From Dimorphilus gyrociliatus (lineage: Eukaryota > Annelida > Polychaeta > Dinophilidae), in contig CAJFCJ010000011.1 in assembly GCA_904063045.1 (NCBI GenBank), forward strand, positions 62,001 to 126,000: 64,000 nucleotides of DNA, read 5' to 3'. Of this stretch, positions 15,118 to 30,796 are shown piece by piece; the stretch's first letter is position 1, and every line of letters starts with the position of its first letter. A program made the translations under genes and the position numbers. The notes below the pieces were generated by a model that saw only the letters and a program-made list of their open reading frames with translations, was not told the DNA's origin and searched no databases.

Positions 15118-18100
15118 AAAGATCTATACTATATTTTGATATAGAGTATTGTGCAACAAAAAGAAGGACTTTATGAAATTTGTCGTTGTTCTTTTTTTTT
15201 TAAAGTGTATCCAAATAGAAGCATTCATAAAAATTTAAGCCTAATTTGATAAAGAAACTACAAGGGTTCTATTTTAGTTCATTAAGTGGAAAAATACGTC
15301 AAGTGATCAATAAACACATAGCGAATGCATTAAAATTGAAAAAAAAAAATCGATAAATTTCCTGGCAATTTACCTTTTCCTCTAATGATAACAATATTGG
15401 ATTAATAAACAAATTGCATAATTTATATATATATATACAGTATAGACGTATATATAAGAGAGAACGAGAGGAAGGAACAAGGAGAGAAGGGGAAATTCCT
15501 CTTAAATTGCAAATTATATTTGGCCATGTAAGGGATGGATTTTATTTAGGGCTGAATATTTCTGGCCACGTTAATGCTAATTTTCTCCCTGTTTTTGGGA
15601 GGTTAAAAGGGTATGAGAGCAAAGCTCGATGCATTAATTTCCCGATAGATTAGAGCAATCCTAGTAAAAAAAAATTTTTTTTGCCTATTCTCTCTTGAAA
15701 ATATAGCCGTATTGATAATATAAACAAAAGATTTGGTGAAAAGTAAAAGAAAATACGATTTATTTCGACTTTGTCAATGTTTTTATGTATTGTTTGTTTC
15801 TTTCTCTCTTTAGTTTTCTCTTTCTTATCTAGTTTCTCTCCCTTTGTATTTAAATATGCAGTATATCCATTTTTAATCTCGACATACCAAACAAATACCA
15901 AAAAAAATAGTGAACGTTGACATATTCTTTCGAAAAAAGAGAAAAGAAATAAATAAAAAAGGCTTTTTTATACGTCAAGGTTTTATTGACAGATATCAAC
16001 TTCCGATACGAGAATGGCTTACCAGTTTTATCGTTACCGCTACCGTCGCGTGATGAAACTTACCAATTTACATTGAAGCCTATTTCAAACACATTAGGCG
16101 ATTTATTCAGGTGAGTGAGAAACTTTTGTTGTTCTTAACGTATTTAAATATAATAAAGATATAGTACTTAGATAACGTTCCGTAAAATAGTCTACATTCA
16201 TTAATAACTTGAAAACGCTTCTTTTTTTATTTCAAATGTAATTTCATCTTCATCATAAATGATACTCGAGTATAATGAAACGAGTACAGGAATGCTAACA
16301 TCAAGGGATTGTATATAAATAGAAGAGAGATTTTTACAGAGATGCGAGCAGAGGCGACTGTCAAGACAGATTAGACTAAAATAGCTCTCTTAAACGATTA
16401 ATCTTAAATGAGTGAAAAGATTTACAATTCTATAGATGAAGCCTATGTTATTTTTTACTTATAAAGGAAATAGGGAATAAACTGTAATTATTCTTATCTG
16501 AAGAGGCCAAACAAATATCCTACATAGATAACAAAAGAAAAGTTTTGTAAGGCGGTTAGCGTAAACAATCAACATATATGTGCTTTGACAGATTCGTCCG
16601 CAATGAGGATTCGTCTATTGAACGTCTGGCGGCATACACAACGGATGGCGAGAGATTAGCACAATCAACGCCGATGGAACACTTAATCCAATCAAGTTTC
16701 GAGCTCGTATTGAATGATAACAGGTATATGGTGCATCCAGCTGTTGTCGGTACTGTTTCCCACTTTCCTTTCAATATAGCGATTGATTTTGATGGAAATA
16801 TCTGTTTTTTTTCCTTCTTTTTTATATAAAAATCGATATTTAGAGTCGAGAACATCTAGTGAAGCCGTTAGCGATTTGGAGAAAATGAAAAATGGTATAG
16901 CCCAATTGTATAACACTCTTCATATCGACCAGCACCAAATGCAAAAAGAAAAGGTTCTTTTGGAGCGTTTAGAGGAGCTAAAGATGGAAATCGAACCGCT
17001 TGAAACAGGTAGAATGGAATTGGATAGAGCAGCAGAGAAGCGGACGAAATTTCTCTCGTGGTTTGGATTAGGACTTATGGGATTGCAGTTTGGACTATTG
17101 GCCCGTTTAACATGGTGGGAATACTCGTGGGATATTATGGAGCCGATAACATATTTTGTTACTTACGGGACGTCGATAGCCATGTTCGCGTATTACGTCG
17201 TCACGAGACAGGTAATTAGCGAAGAAAGAGCATGACTTAGTAGGCAAAAAGCGACTGATTCTATTTCTGTAGATTATTCCCTTCAGCTAGATCCGTATTT
17301 AACTAAAATGTTATTATGTCAAAAAACTATATCACCTGCACGCATTTATACATTCACTTTATACCCATGCATCAAGTATTTATACAACAGCAATATACCT
17401 ACGCCCGCAACGAATAGTAGATATATTCTGTATACAGTGTATATACCCTATATACTTGGAACTGTATGCAATTTCCTCCTCTGTATATACTGTCTACGTT
17501 TACACATACGTTTAAGTACATCTATACAAGCGCAGCAGAAATTATCAATAACTTACTATATTGATACGATATATTTACATATAAAGTCATTTATATTATA
17601 GATATATCTATAGTATTTCTTTTTACTGACTTGGTGACATCATGCCTTATCATCAAAACATTCATGCGAGCCAATTAGGCCTATTTCGAATAGAGAGGGA
17701 AGGGGCAGCGAAAGGGAAGAGGGAAACGTACGCCTCTAGAGGCTAGTCGTATGGAAAATCTTACAAAATTAAATCTTCGACCAACTACGCATATTTATTC
17801 CTACATAATTGGCTTTTTCTCTTTATTCTAATGCAAAATATATAAAATTTCATGTTTTTCTATAATAAGAGGATTTCTTTTTTATTAAGTCTTATTACGT
17901 TCTTGCTCTAATTTATTATCCTTATTGTGTATTTTGTCGTTAATCTTACGACTTGTTGGATGTTGGGTTTTGTTTAGTATTTTGCTCTGATAGTATTCGC
18001 CGTAAGGATGGGGGAATGGAAGGAAGGGAAGGGAGACAAATTGAGAGTGAAAACTGGTGAGAAAAGAAAAAAAATAGATAGTAAGGAGGGGGAAAGGGAA

Positions 18101-18300
18101 ATCCAGGGGTTAAATGTTGATGGATTAACTATTAAAAAAGCGTCGAATGATATTTATAGAATATAGGGTCGTATAGTTGAATAAAATATGAGATAGAACT
18201 TATTTTTACACAAGTGGTAACACATCAGATTGGGAAAACAACAGAACATTAACAGGAGGAAATTATTTTTTGTTTGAACATCTATATTTAGAAAGGGAAA

Positions 18301-18335
<35 letters not shown>

Positions 18336-18797
18336 TTCCGCCTTTTCCTACTTGAATAGTGTATTCATGTTAAAAAGTGATGGAAAATCTATAATAGTAG
18401 ATAAATATAAACAATTCGCTAGGGTATATAGATGTAGAAAGGCCTCTTGATACTTTTATATTCAAACGCTATTGTAAGAGAAAATGGCAGTTTATTGAGG
18501 CGAAAATTCGGTATGAACGAACCCAATTACTATCCGTCGCATTACTTTAATGTTTAACGATGGTCGTTTTTTTTATTGATTTAGGAATACAATTTCGTGG
18601 ACGTCCGGAATCGGGAATATTTATTAACAATGCATAGGGGAGCCAAGAAACGAGGTCTTGATATCAACAAATACAACCAACTAAAGGAAGAGATCTATCA
18701 AGTAGAATACGATTTGAAGCGACTTAGGGATCCTTTGCAGTTGCAGCTGCCGATTAACGCCTTGAAGCCTCAAGATAGGAGTGAAGATGTTGCTTAG
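13251..18797 (+). CDS. MCU: Mitochondrial calcium uniporter pore subunit
   Basis: Inner-membrane Ca2+ channel pore. Exons 13251-13337, 13660-13723, 15993-16110, 16592-16749, 16844-17211 and 18585-18797 give 335 residues (human 351), all in phase. A short Arg/Cys/Ser-rich presequence precedes the MCU N-terminal domain (LPSRDETYQFTLKPIS), coiled coil 1, TM1, the selectivity filter WDIMEP (about residues 237-242), TM2 and a C-terminal coiled coil ending RLRDPLQLQLP. The small 64-nt second exon was inferred from phase and splice sites. Reading through the last donor (17212) would add six residues and a stop, giving a form lacking the C-terminal coiled coil. Introns 2 (2.3 kb) and 5 (1.4 kb) are far longer than usual here. 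Confidence 0.93.
13724..15992 (+). other. Large MCU intron 2
   Basis: Noncoding 2.3 kb rich in homopolymers and TA repeats (about 14925-14970 and 15080-15114) and a purine-rich stretch near 14520-14580. Short open frames here (for example 15414-15653) have no recognisable similarity. No nested gene seen. Confidence 0.6.
14925..14970. repeat. TA dinucleotide microsatellite in MCU intron 2
   Basis: About 46 bp of TA, with a second tract 110 bp downstream (15080-15114). Confidence 0.95.
17212..18584 (+). other. Large MCU intron 5
   Basis: 1.4 kb intron with a GGGAAGGGAGA-type purine-rich stretch (about 18000-18110) and a CT repeat (18303-18333). A 97-codon open frame at 17308-17601 looks like translated low-complexity A+T DNA. 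Nothing else recognised. Confidence 0.55.
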
Positions 18798-19576
18798 ATT
18801 GAATTTAGGAAGTGAGGGTGTACGTCTTTATCAGTTTATCTGTCATTTTTACCGAGGTAAAATTTAGTTATGTAAGTGGGACGAGATGCTTCTTTATCAA
18901 AAATTTAATTTCAGTCTTCTTTTTAACATTTTCTTTTTTAAATTAAAAAAAAGAATGCATTAAAAAACAAAAATAACAAAAAAAAAAACAAAAAAAAAAC
19001 GAACAAACAAACAAACAAAATATTAAAAATTAAACTTATTTTCGATCTTTTCACAAAAATTTGATTTAAAATGAAAATAATGGAAAATAATTTTATTTTA
19101 TCTCTGCAGTAAAAAAATAATAATAACAACAATAATAATAATTTTCCAGATTTTTCCTTATCAAGAATTTTTAACCTTTTTATAGATTGTAGTTTTTTCT
19201 TTTTCTCTTTCTTTTTAAAGAAACAAAGAAGAGAAGAAATGGAAAAAAATTATAGAGAAACAGTTATTTATTTTTTAAAAAATGATATAAAGCTTTGTTT
19301 TCTTTTTTTTTTTAATGTAAAAAAACTTTTCTTTTGCCATAAACTTAAAATCCCCCCCAGAAAATTGTACAAACTACAGATTTATATACTGTATATTATA
19401 CTATATAGATATATATAGTATAATGTTGAATAATAGTACTTTAATGTTTTAAAAAAATGAATATAATTTGATTAAAATTTCAATTAACTGTCATTTTAAA
19501 AAGAAAATTAACAGTTTTTTTAGTTTAATACTTTAAGACAAATTCTTTGAAGTGTGACATATCAAAAATATGATGA

Positions 19577-19616
<40 letters not shown>

Positions 19617-20390
19617 GATCATTCATGCTTACTTGTCTATTTGTTATACTAAAAAAAGAAATACAAAACTGGACGGAGAAGGCTCTTTCTTTTTGTGCGA
19701 TATTTTATTATCACTTATTACTCTTAGTTTATTTGAATGAAATACAAATCTTTTAAGCTTTTAATAACGAAATATAGTTTACACTCTTCGTCTATATGTT
19801 ATTTTAACGAAGTAACATATATATATATATATCAAATATTGTTTATTAATAATGAATGAAGTGTCTTAAATGGCAGTAATTAAAGAATAAAAAGTTTCTG
19901 CTATATATATATATATATATATATATGTAAAAAAAACACCTCTATTAACAATAGAGTCTTTTTTGGGTTTGTGGTGGCTCTTAGATATTAGCTTTTTATT
20001 GTTATTTAAGCAATATATTATGTTTCATTGTTTCATTTTAAGAAATAAGATATAAAGTAATTGTAACTATTTTTATTCAAGTAATTTATTAGTAAACTGC
20101 TTGATATTTACAGATCTATCAACTATAGATAAATCCTAAATGTCTTGTGTTTTTTTTTTTTTTTTCTCTTCCTTTTCCTTCCAAATCTCTTCCAAATCTC
20201 CCCTGCCTCGTTTTGGTTGTCTCTCATCTCTTCAATGAAATTCTCAAGGGTTTTGATAATGTCACAAAATGACCAATAATCGTTAACCAATGTATGAGAT
20301 TGAGTGTGTTCGACGATACCTTTTAGACCTTGCTTCAATGTTGGATAAATATCTCAAAAAGAGATCGCCCACTGCTGCTATATCAGCTCC
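18798..20390. other. Intergenic, downstream of MCU
   Basis: Poly-A/T tracts (about 18920-19020), CT repeat (19580-19611) and TA repeats (about 19818-19832 and 19903-19926). A Lys-rich open frame on the minus strand at 20123-20338 ends in a translated poly-A tract and is not supported as a gene by itself. Confidence 0.5.
19580..19611. repeat. CT dinucleotide microsatellite
   Basis: About 32 bp of TC/CT downstream of MCU; a comparable tract is at 18303-18333 in MCU intron 5. Confidence 0.95.
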
Positions 20391-21036
20391 TTACGAATTA
20401 GTTTGACTCAGTGGAGCGTCACAGAGGTTGTTGGACGAATAATCCGTGTCTTTTTGGCAGCTGACAGCTCTACGTAGTATTTGCACTTTTGATAAATTGG
20501 CTAATCATGATGATAACTATACTTTTTCATCATCGTATTTAAGGATGATAAAACTCATTCCAAGAAATAGAGATAACTATTAATTCTCTACTGTGCTTTT
20601 CTACAAATCTCAACTGTATACAGTATATATATACAGTGCCTTCGCCTATAGTTCATTACTCGAGGATACACAGTATCTCTTATTCTTTTTACTACTTTAA
20701 ACAAGACAATCTACACAGTTTTAACATCAAAGGTATCCGAATCTTCAATCAATAATGTAGCTAGGTCAACAGATAGAAAATCCGAATTTTTCACACCAAA
20801 CATACACATTTTAAAATGTTATTAGCGGCGTAATCCAGGGTAAGCGTCTCTTTTAAAATGTCAATGAATGATGTACATTCTCCAAAAACTTTAATGGCAA
20901 CTGCTAATTGACCATTGGAAGAACGGCCTAAATGACTACTTCCCTCTATATCTTGTAAAAAATCCTCACCCTGGGGTAGGTAGCCTTCTTCTTTTTCATC
21001 ATATCCTTCATCAGTTGCCAAAAAGACAAAGTTCAT
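20391..21036 (-). CDS. Orphan candidate, two-exon small protein
   Basis: Not recognised. Exon A (21036-20808) begins ATG and reads 76 codons of non-repetitive, protein-like sequence (includes GEDFLQDIEGSSHLGR and ECTSFIDILKETLTLDYAAN). A GTGTATG donor joins in phase with exon B (20485-20391) to continue LQILRRAVSCQKD and end at a TAA, about 107 residues. Alternatives: unspliced, the frame stops after CVCLV at 20791; a GTAAGG at 20394 could be a donor to further exons near 20328. One extra A in the run at 20808-20811 would instead open a different 33-codon tail. It could equally be a decaying gene fragment. Confidence 0.3.
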
Positions 21037-23122
21037 TTTTCATCTTTGTTGTGTCTTATCAAGGCCATACCAGAAAAAGGATTAATATATTTCCAAGGTT
21101 ATGAAAATCTATCATATTGAATTCAGTAGAAAAATTCCCCTTTATGTTCTTGCGCACAATTGAACTAGACTTTGGAATGGAATGAAATATTTAACGATCA
21201 ATATATAGAACATTCTTCTTGTTGGACAGACGTGTGGCGTATGTTTTTCTAACCCCAAGAGAAAATGTTTCTTTATTCTCTTCATATAACCAATATGGTC
21301 CAGATCGAAAGATTCTAAATTCCCCCATCCCCCTTTTCCCTCCTCCCTTTAATTTACCATAATATTCTGACGTCATTCGTAGATTAATTATTACTTTCAC
21401 TTGACATTTAAATAACAGTAGTTTTTTTCTGATTTAAAGTCTTCGATCATTCGTTTCCTCTCTTTGCACAGGTTCTTTTCCTTTTTATCTAGCAAATTTT
21501 CCTTCAAAACATACCATTTACAATAAGAAATAGTTTTCAACTCTTATTCAGAACTTTCAATTGTATTTTAATCCCTTCTCTTCAGATTTCTCAATTAAAT
21601 TTGTCTTCTTTAACAATCAAATTTCTCTTCCATGAAAATTATCTTTTTTTCGCTGGATAAAACTCAATAATAGTTCGTTACCGAATATTCTTCAGACTAA
21701 GCCTATCTCGAAAGATTTTCTACGCGCTACGGATCACATCTGTCTGGATTCCCTAAATGACCTTGAACCAGTTAATGTATTATTTTAAACATCAAAAAAA
21801 GAAGAAATAATAGAAAATCTATTCTTTTCTTCGTGAAATTCGATTAAAGAAAGTCATTAGCTTCAATTTTTGGAGAGAATTCATTTAGTGAACTTTGTAT
21901 TAGAATTACAAACCTTCCTTATGCCTATCAGTCACATCCCATCCTCAACAGAATCGTTTTCCTCCATCTATCTTTTTCAGTTTTTCAGCTTTCAAAAAGG
22001 TTTCGTATTTCGAAAGAGAAAACCATTTTTAAAAGTTACCTTAATCTGACACGCTCTTCTCACCTTTCATCTCAAATCAATCAGGCAGTCATCATAATTT
22101 AAAAGGAAGAAAAATAACTCTCACACGGATTCTACTATATCCTTTTACTTATATCATCTCATCTTATCTTTTGGATTCTATCTCATCATTCTGCAGTACG
22201 GTTTCGTTTCTTGATCCTCCTTAAAGTGATTTCAAACAAGTAATTAATTTAATTCCGCTTCGCCCTTTCTCCTCTTAAAATAATAGACGTCCAGTTTCAG
22301 TGCTCTAATAGATATTTCTTTCATTTTTTTTTAAAAAAAAAACATTAGACGCTTTTCGACGCCCAAAGCTGTTTCTTAACTATTTAAAAAAATTATTCTT
22401 ATTAATTGAATCAATTAGTGTTATAGGCCTTTTTTCTTTATCTTCCACTTTATCAAATTAAAATGTAATTCCCTGAGAATATTCTAAAATTTAATTAAAT
22501 AAATCGTTTCTACTTAGGTCATACCATATTAAATAGATTGGAAAAAGGGCCTTGTAGAAAAGGGCATAGAAGATTTTAAGAGAGGAAAGTATTTAAATAT
22601 TTCTTGATGACGTCACTAAACCCAATAAACCGTAATATCCTCAAACGCCTTTTACAGTTCGACTAATCAATCAGCCAGGGCATTAAATAATTTGAATAGG
22701 AACGTTCGAGTTGGAAAAAATTGCTAATTTCACTTGGGAAAATTTTTAAGAAATATTCAATCTATAGGCCTAAGTATATTTTTTTATTATTATTGTCAAT
22801 AAAACTTGTTTCTTGTAAGCAATTAATGTATAGATAAGAAGATTGAATAGAAAAGAATGTTAGACAGTAAAATATTGCATAAAAAGTTTGTAGTTATTAT
22901 AAAAAAACGCAAAGAGTAGTTTTTTTTTGTCTTGTTTGCTTTAAAGATAAACTGGTGGGAAGGTTTTTTCTTTCATATTTTTGTTTTGTATTATTAAACT
23001 TATTAATAATTTTTTAACAAATTTAGTACTGAAAAAATTCCTAAATTCTCCATATTCCAATGAAATACAATACACGACGACATACCAAGCGTGAAAAAAC
23101 ACAACCGACCAACTAAATATTC
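21037..23122. other. Intergenic, upstream of orphan candidate to GMPS 3' end
   Basis: About 2.1 kb of A+T-rich DNA with many pyrimidine-rich runs (21400-22300). One TAGGCCTA palindrome at 22765-22772. No convincing coding exon; the minus-strand open frame 21191-21400 is not protein-like beyond composition. Confidence 0.5.
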
Positions 23123-24789
23123 CTATTCCCATTCTGTGGTTCCTGGCGGTTTCGAGGTCAAATCAAAAAGAACTCTGGATATCCCGGGAACTTGTTTAAC
23201 TGCTTCTACCATTTTTTTAACGGTGGATTCTTTTATTTGTCGACCAGGTACTGCAGCAACACCGGTCATAAAATCATTTGTCAGGAATGGCCTCAATACG
23301 ATTGACCATTGAGCAGAAGGAATATTGCTGCCTGGTATTCTGTCAAAATGAATGGGGATCAAGACGATTGGCATCTGAGCTATACTTTTCATTTCGCCCG
23401 ATTCTTTTAACGCATGGGTTGCAACACTATCAGCTTCTCTCAATGTTTCTATAACCCTTTTCGAGAGCATTGTATGGGTAATTTCTGTAACAGGTTCAGT
23501 AATCTTTTGGCCAAATGCATAAACAACTCTATTAACGTTTCTACAAATCCTTGGTATAATCTGAGCAAAAGTCGACAAGTACTGCCAATTGGGTGACTCA
23601 TCGGATGAAAGAGCTGCTACGTAGCTATACGTTCTGCAATCACCTTGCACACCGACAGATTTTATAGGCAGTAGAGAAACCGATATACTGTAAGAAGACG
23701 TGATTTCTTCTAAGTAAATTTGTTCTTCTTCAGTGATAGCATCTCGAATCTTTTGTACTGTAGCTTGCGGTTTCTTAACAGCGCCAGAGAAGTTAACAAT
23801 TGCCTTAAGAATGATACTAGTTTCGGCAAAATCTTTTTCCATAAAGGGCGTTTCAGCGCAAATTATTCTAATAGCTAAACCAGGACCAGGAAAAGGGTGT
23901 CGCTGCACTATTTCCTCTGGCAAGTTCAAATCTCTTCCGAGAGAGCGAACCTCATCCTTATGAAAGTCTTTCAAGGGTTCAATTACCTGTCCTTGTCTAC
24001 GAAGTTCCCTAACCAAATCAGTATCGTTGTGATGTGTCTAAACAGAATAAAGAATAAAGCTAGAGAGATCTAATTTTTTTTCTAATTGAAGATAAATAAT
24101 TCTGTGACATATTTAATAATAAAATGAAAATAGAAAATTGTACCTTAATTGCGTCTGCCTTATTTGAAGCTAATTCTGAAGCGCTTTCAATTAAATCCGG
24201 TCTTAGAGTTCCTTGAGCTAAATAAACATCTTTAGGATTCAAGTTCAGATCTTCAATTAGGCTGTTCGCAATCTAAAACATAAAAAGATGAAAATAAAAA
24301 TTATAGATAAAATCTTATTATATATAATTAAAGAAAAATGACAAACATTCATAAATGTGTCTCCGATAATCTTTCTCTTCTCTTCCGGATCAATTGTCAA
24401 GCATAAGGGCTTTGTTGTCTTTCTAAAAGATAAATTATTATGTTAATAAAGAGGATAGTTGTATATAAAACTATAAATAAATATTTATTAATATATATAT
24501 AATATAAAGAGAGAGAGAGAGACGGAGAAAGACATATATTTCCATACAAGAAATCCTCTACTACCAAAAAAAAGAAAGAAATCTAATTAGGGCAATATAA
24601 TAGGAGGATATTTTAGTTATACTCCAGAAAAGAAAATACTTTACGTTGCATTATTTTAGAAAAATATAATAGGCAATTACACGAATCACATGATGATTTT
24701 AATTCTTGTAAAGGTCTAGTTTATAGATTATTTTATATATCCTTTCTGGTAATAAAATAAAAATAATACAGTACCGACTAATAAGTGCA

Positions 24790-24829
<40 letters not shown>

Positions 24830-26846
24830 GCACTGCTTACTTAAATATAGCTTTATATCCATTTAAAAAAATGGATCTTGCCTAAATGTTATAGAGATTG
24901 CAATTATTTATCATCATGGCCTTTATATAAATTTATAACATAAATCATAAGGAAAAAATGAGGAGAATAAATAAAAGCCAATTTACTTTATCTTAGTATT
25001 TTTATCTTCTATTATAGTTGTGGAGTCATAAAATATTTGAGTAGCGTTTGTAACGTCCAAGTGTAAACCGTTTTGTTTTAAGGATGCTTCAACATTTTTA
25101 CTTTCGTCTTTTCTCATAAAACCATTATCAATGTGTAAAGCGATTAGTTGATCTTTATTCAAAGCTTTATGTAGTAGTGCTGCACAAACAGTTGAATCTA
25201 CACCACCCGATACAAGCATCTAATTTGGAAAAAAAAACTATACTATTGATTGCTTGATTGATTGATTATAGTAGTAATAAAAAAGAAACAATAAAGAATT
25301 TTATCTAAGGTTGTTTTTAAAAGAAAACACTGTTAAATATTACTGCCTTACACATATTATTAATACTCTTATAGTTATTCGCAAATAGGCTTAAACCGTC
25401 ATGAGTAAACAATTCATTTAACGATGGTACCATATTAAGGTCACGGAAGATTACATATTGATTTACAATTATTTTAAGAAAATGATATAATCACAATAGG
25501 GATTAAACTTAATAGTATTATGTTTAAATTTATGCTAAAAATAGAAAACTAGTTTGATTGATTATTTATAAATCCGTAAACGTTTTTACGGCTCCATAAA
25601 TAATATATATACTCCCAAGGCTTTAGAGTAGATTTTTGTCATGAAGCAAATCAAACATTAGATTTACTGTTTTTCCAATAAATTAACATAAAAATTTACT
25701 TACTAATACTTTTGACTTTCCTACTGATTTCTTTATATAATCAATACATAATTGTTCACGAGACTCCATTGTGAATTTTGGTTTAAGTTTTGAAATTTCA
25801 AATAGGAAATTCTGAAATATCTTCTTTCCATTCTCAGTTAATTCAACTTCGGGATGAAATTGAAGACCGTAGAGCTTCTTGCTTTCATTGGCAATACCTG
25901 TATAATAGTTTCTAATGATTAAATTCAATAAAACTAATATTAATTAATATTTTTCACCTGCTGTAATATTTTTTGAATTACAAATTATTTTAAACCCTTC
26001 AGCTGGCTTTGTAACTGAATCTGAGTGAGTCAACAGAACTTTTTGCTCGGAATTTAAATTTCTAAGAAAATCACAAAATATAAAAGAATTTAATTATAAA
26101 CAAAACGATCAATCCTACTTGAAAAGAGAACATTTTGTATCAATTTTTATCTTAAACTGTCCATCTTCACGGCTAGTTGTCCGATTTACATCACCTCCAA
26201 ATTCTTTATTTAGCAGCTTTTTTTTATAAAATTATAATAGATTTTATGTTTAAAGTTCGTTTAATTGGCCTTTAATAAGTTAAATACCTGCATTCCATAG
26301 CATATTCCAAGTAGTGGTAGCCCGCATTGAAATATTGAAGGATCGTACTTGGGAGCGTTGTCCTCGTACACTGAATTTGGTCCTCCAGATATGATTATAG
26401 CTCTGTGAAAGAAATTTAATTTTAGTAAACGTTTAAAATTTTCAAAAGATGCGCTATATTGGTTTTCCGTTCCATAGATAAAAGTTCAATGTTATTGAAC
26501 ACAATGAAATTCTATTTTTAAAAACAATAATGGATTTATTACAGTTAAAGTCTTTAAATTTAACGATATTTCCAAAAAAATGATCTTGCTAAGTTTTGTT
26601 GTTTTATAAAAGAAATGAGAAATTAATAAGAATTATGGAAAAAAAAACCAACTTGTAATTATTCGCTAGCAGAAAGCTTGCAGTAGTTTCAAGGGGTAGT
26701 AGTTCTGATTTAATTTTCAGTTCTCGGACCTTACGGTCAATGACCTAAAAAATAATATGTATTATTATCCAAAACTAGCAATAATTGATATATACCTTTC
26801 CATATTGCGCTCCAGCATCTAAAATAGCAACTTTGTTTTCCTCCAT
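23123..26846 (-). CDS. GMPS: GMP synthase (glutamine-hydrolysing)
   Basis: Converts XMP to GMP using glutamine and ATP, the last step of de novo guanine nucleotide synthesis. Ten exons: 26846-26796, 26744-26653, 26402-26288, 26216-26119, 26061-25958, 25897-25704, 25219-24987, 24422-24347, 24272-24144, 24037-23123; 668 residues (human 693). Class I amidotransferase motifs: SGGPNSV, GICYGMQ with the catalytic Cys, and LQFHPE. The ATP pyrophosphatase P-loop SGGVDST starts about residue 221. The dimerisation domain ends in the invariant [13 protein letters not shown]. The large last exon (305 codons) contrasts with the short upstream exons. Intron 3 has an A-rich acceptor without a pyrimidine tract. 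Head-to-head with the macro-deltex gene. Confidence 0.96.
24793..24828. repeat. TA dinucleotide microsatellite in GMPS intron 7
   Basis: About 36 bp of TA inside the 560-bp GMPS intron between exons 25219-24987 and 24422-24347. Confidence 0.9.
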
Positions 26847-28030
26847 TAGACTAATAACAAAATAAGTCTTAGTATAAAGTATAAAAATTATTATTGTAAA
26901 TAAAATTACATTTATTATTTATAAAAATTATTTATTTAACGCGGTACGAAAATAAAAGACTGTCCAAAATTTGGATAATATTCGGTATCGAATTCACTAA
27001 TCTCAAAAGAATATAAAATAATAAATGTCTAGTTAAGTCAAGCAATACTTTTTCTATTGTAAAATAAGAAAATATTTAAAATAAATGATAAAATAATATA
27101 AATTTTTAAAAAAATCAAAAACCTGCCGTGTTATAAAGACGAATTTTAGAGATAGTGTGCAGCACGGTATAGCGATATTAAAGCATTTATGCGTGCGCAA
27201 TGAAAAAAATTTAATAAACCTATAGTTTTTTTCAATTATTTTTAAGTAATGAAAAAGTTTTTAAATTAAATTTTAACAAGTATGAAATAAACAATTTGTC
27301 GGTATCATTCGTACGGGCGGAAATATTTAGCGTATTTCCTTCCATAAATTATTAAATTAGATTTTTTAATTTATTAGAATATTTTTCTAAAAACAACTTG
27401 TCTAAAAAATAACTTACGTGTATCAGCACTAGATTTTAGACGATGCCTTTTATGATCCCTTAATGAATAGTCTCTATTCTGTTTATTTTGTCTTGTTAAC
27501 ATATACTCTACATATGGACGAACATATAAAAAATGAATAGTCAGAGCTGCTCAATAGAATTATTGGTTTTTATAATAATATTTAGTGGTTTTATAATGTT
27601 AATAAACAGAAAGGAAAAGTACAATTTTAGATAAAGATGATATGAGTATTTTAAAATCTAGGAATCATATTTTTCCAAGCAACATACTTCGAGTACTTAT
27701 TTGACTAGCCAAAACAAATAGTTGAAAATTCTATTATCATTTCTTCTGCGATTAATCAAACAAATTTCAAAAGAACCGCTTATTTGCAAAATATTCTTGA
27801 TCATGTGACTCACTCATAGCTACTTACGCATTTAGTGCTGAGCTACTATTAGATATCAGGAACGATTGAACTTTATTTTGTGTAAGTGACTGTAATAAAT
27901 AATATCTTTTGTTCCATTGGAATATGACAGTTATTTGTGATTTTTAACAGAACCAGCATAACAAATGTCAAAACAGTAAGGAATCTCTATCACGTGATAT
28001 TGAAAAGGATAAACCTATAACTAATCAGAT
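26847..28030. promoter_or_regulatory. Divergent intergenic region GMPS / macro-deltex gene
   Basis: 1.2 kb, very A+T-rich. Probably contains a noncoding first exon of the macro-deltex gene: the sequence before its ATG ends in an AG (ACTAATCAG at 28021-28029), and a short ATG-containing segment with a GT donor sits at 27965-27975. Promoter elements not resolved. Confidence 0.4.
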
Positions 28031-30593
<2,563 letters not shown>

Positions 30594-30796
30594 TAAGCCA
30601 TTTGATTGTTACCTTGATATGTCTCATTATCAACGTTGTTCAGACTAGACTAGATGTGTATATCGTTTTTTACACTAACAAATTATAGCGTATTTGTACT
30701 AATCACTAAACTGCAGATTTAATTGTTATTATAATCTTCTGCTCTAGGTTAAACAGAATTTTTATGATGAAAAACACAATACATTTTCAATTTCGT

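Noticed and set aside
16556-16916. Minus-strand open frames over MCU exons 4-5
   Set aside because: Shadows of the MCU coding exons, whose plus-strand frame matches the uniporter.
17308-17601. 97-codon open frame in MCU intron 5
   Set aside because: Tyr/Ile/Leu composition as expected from TA-rich noncoding DNA, and no homology.
20123-20338. 71-codon minus-strand open frame as a gene
   Set aside because: Starts at TTG, not ATG, and ends in a Lys tract from poly-A. Kept only as a note beside the orphan candidate.
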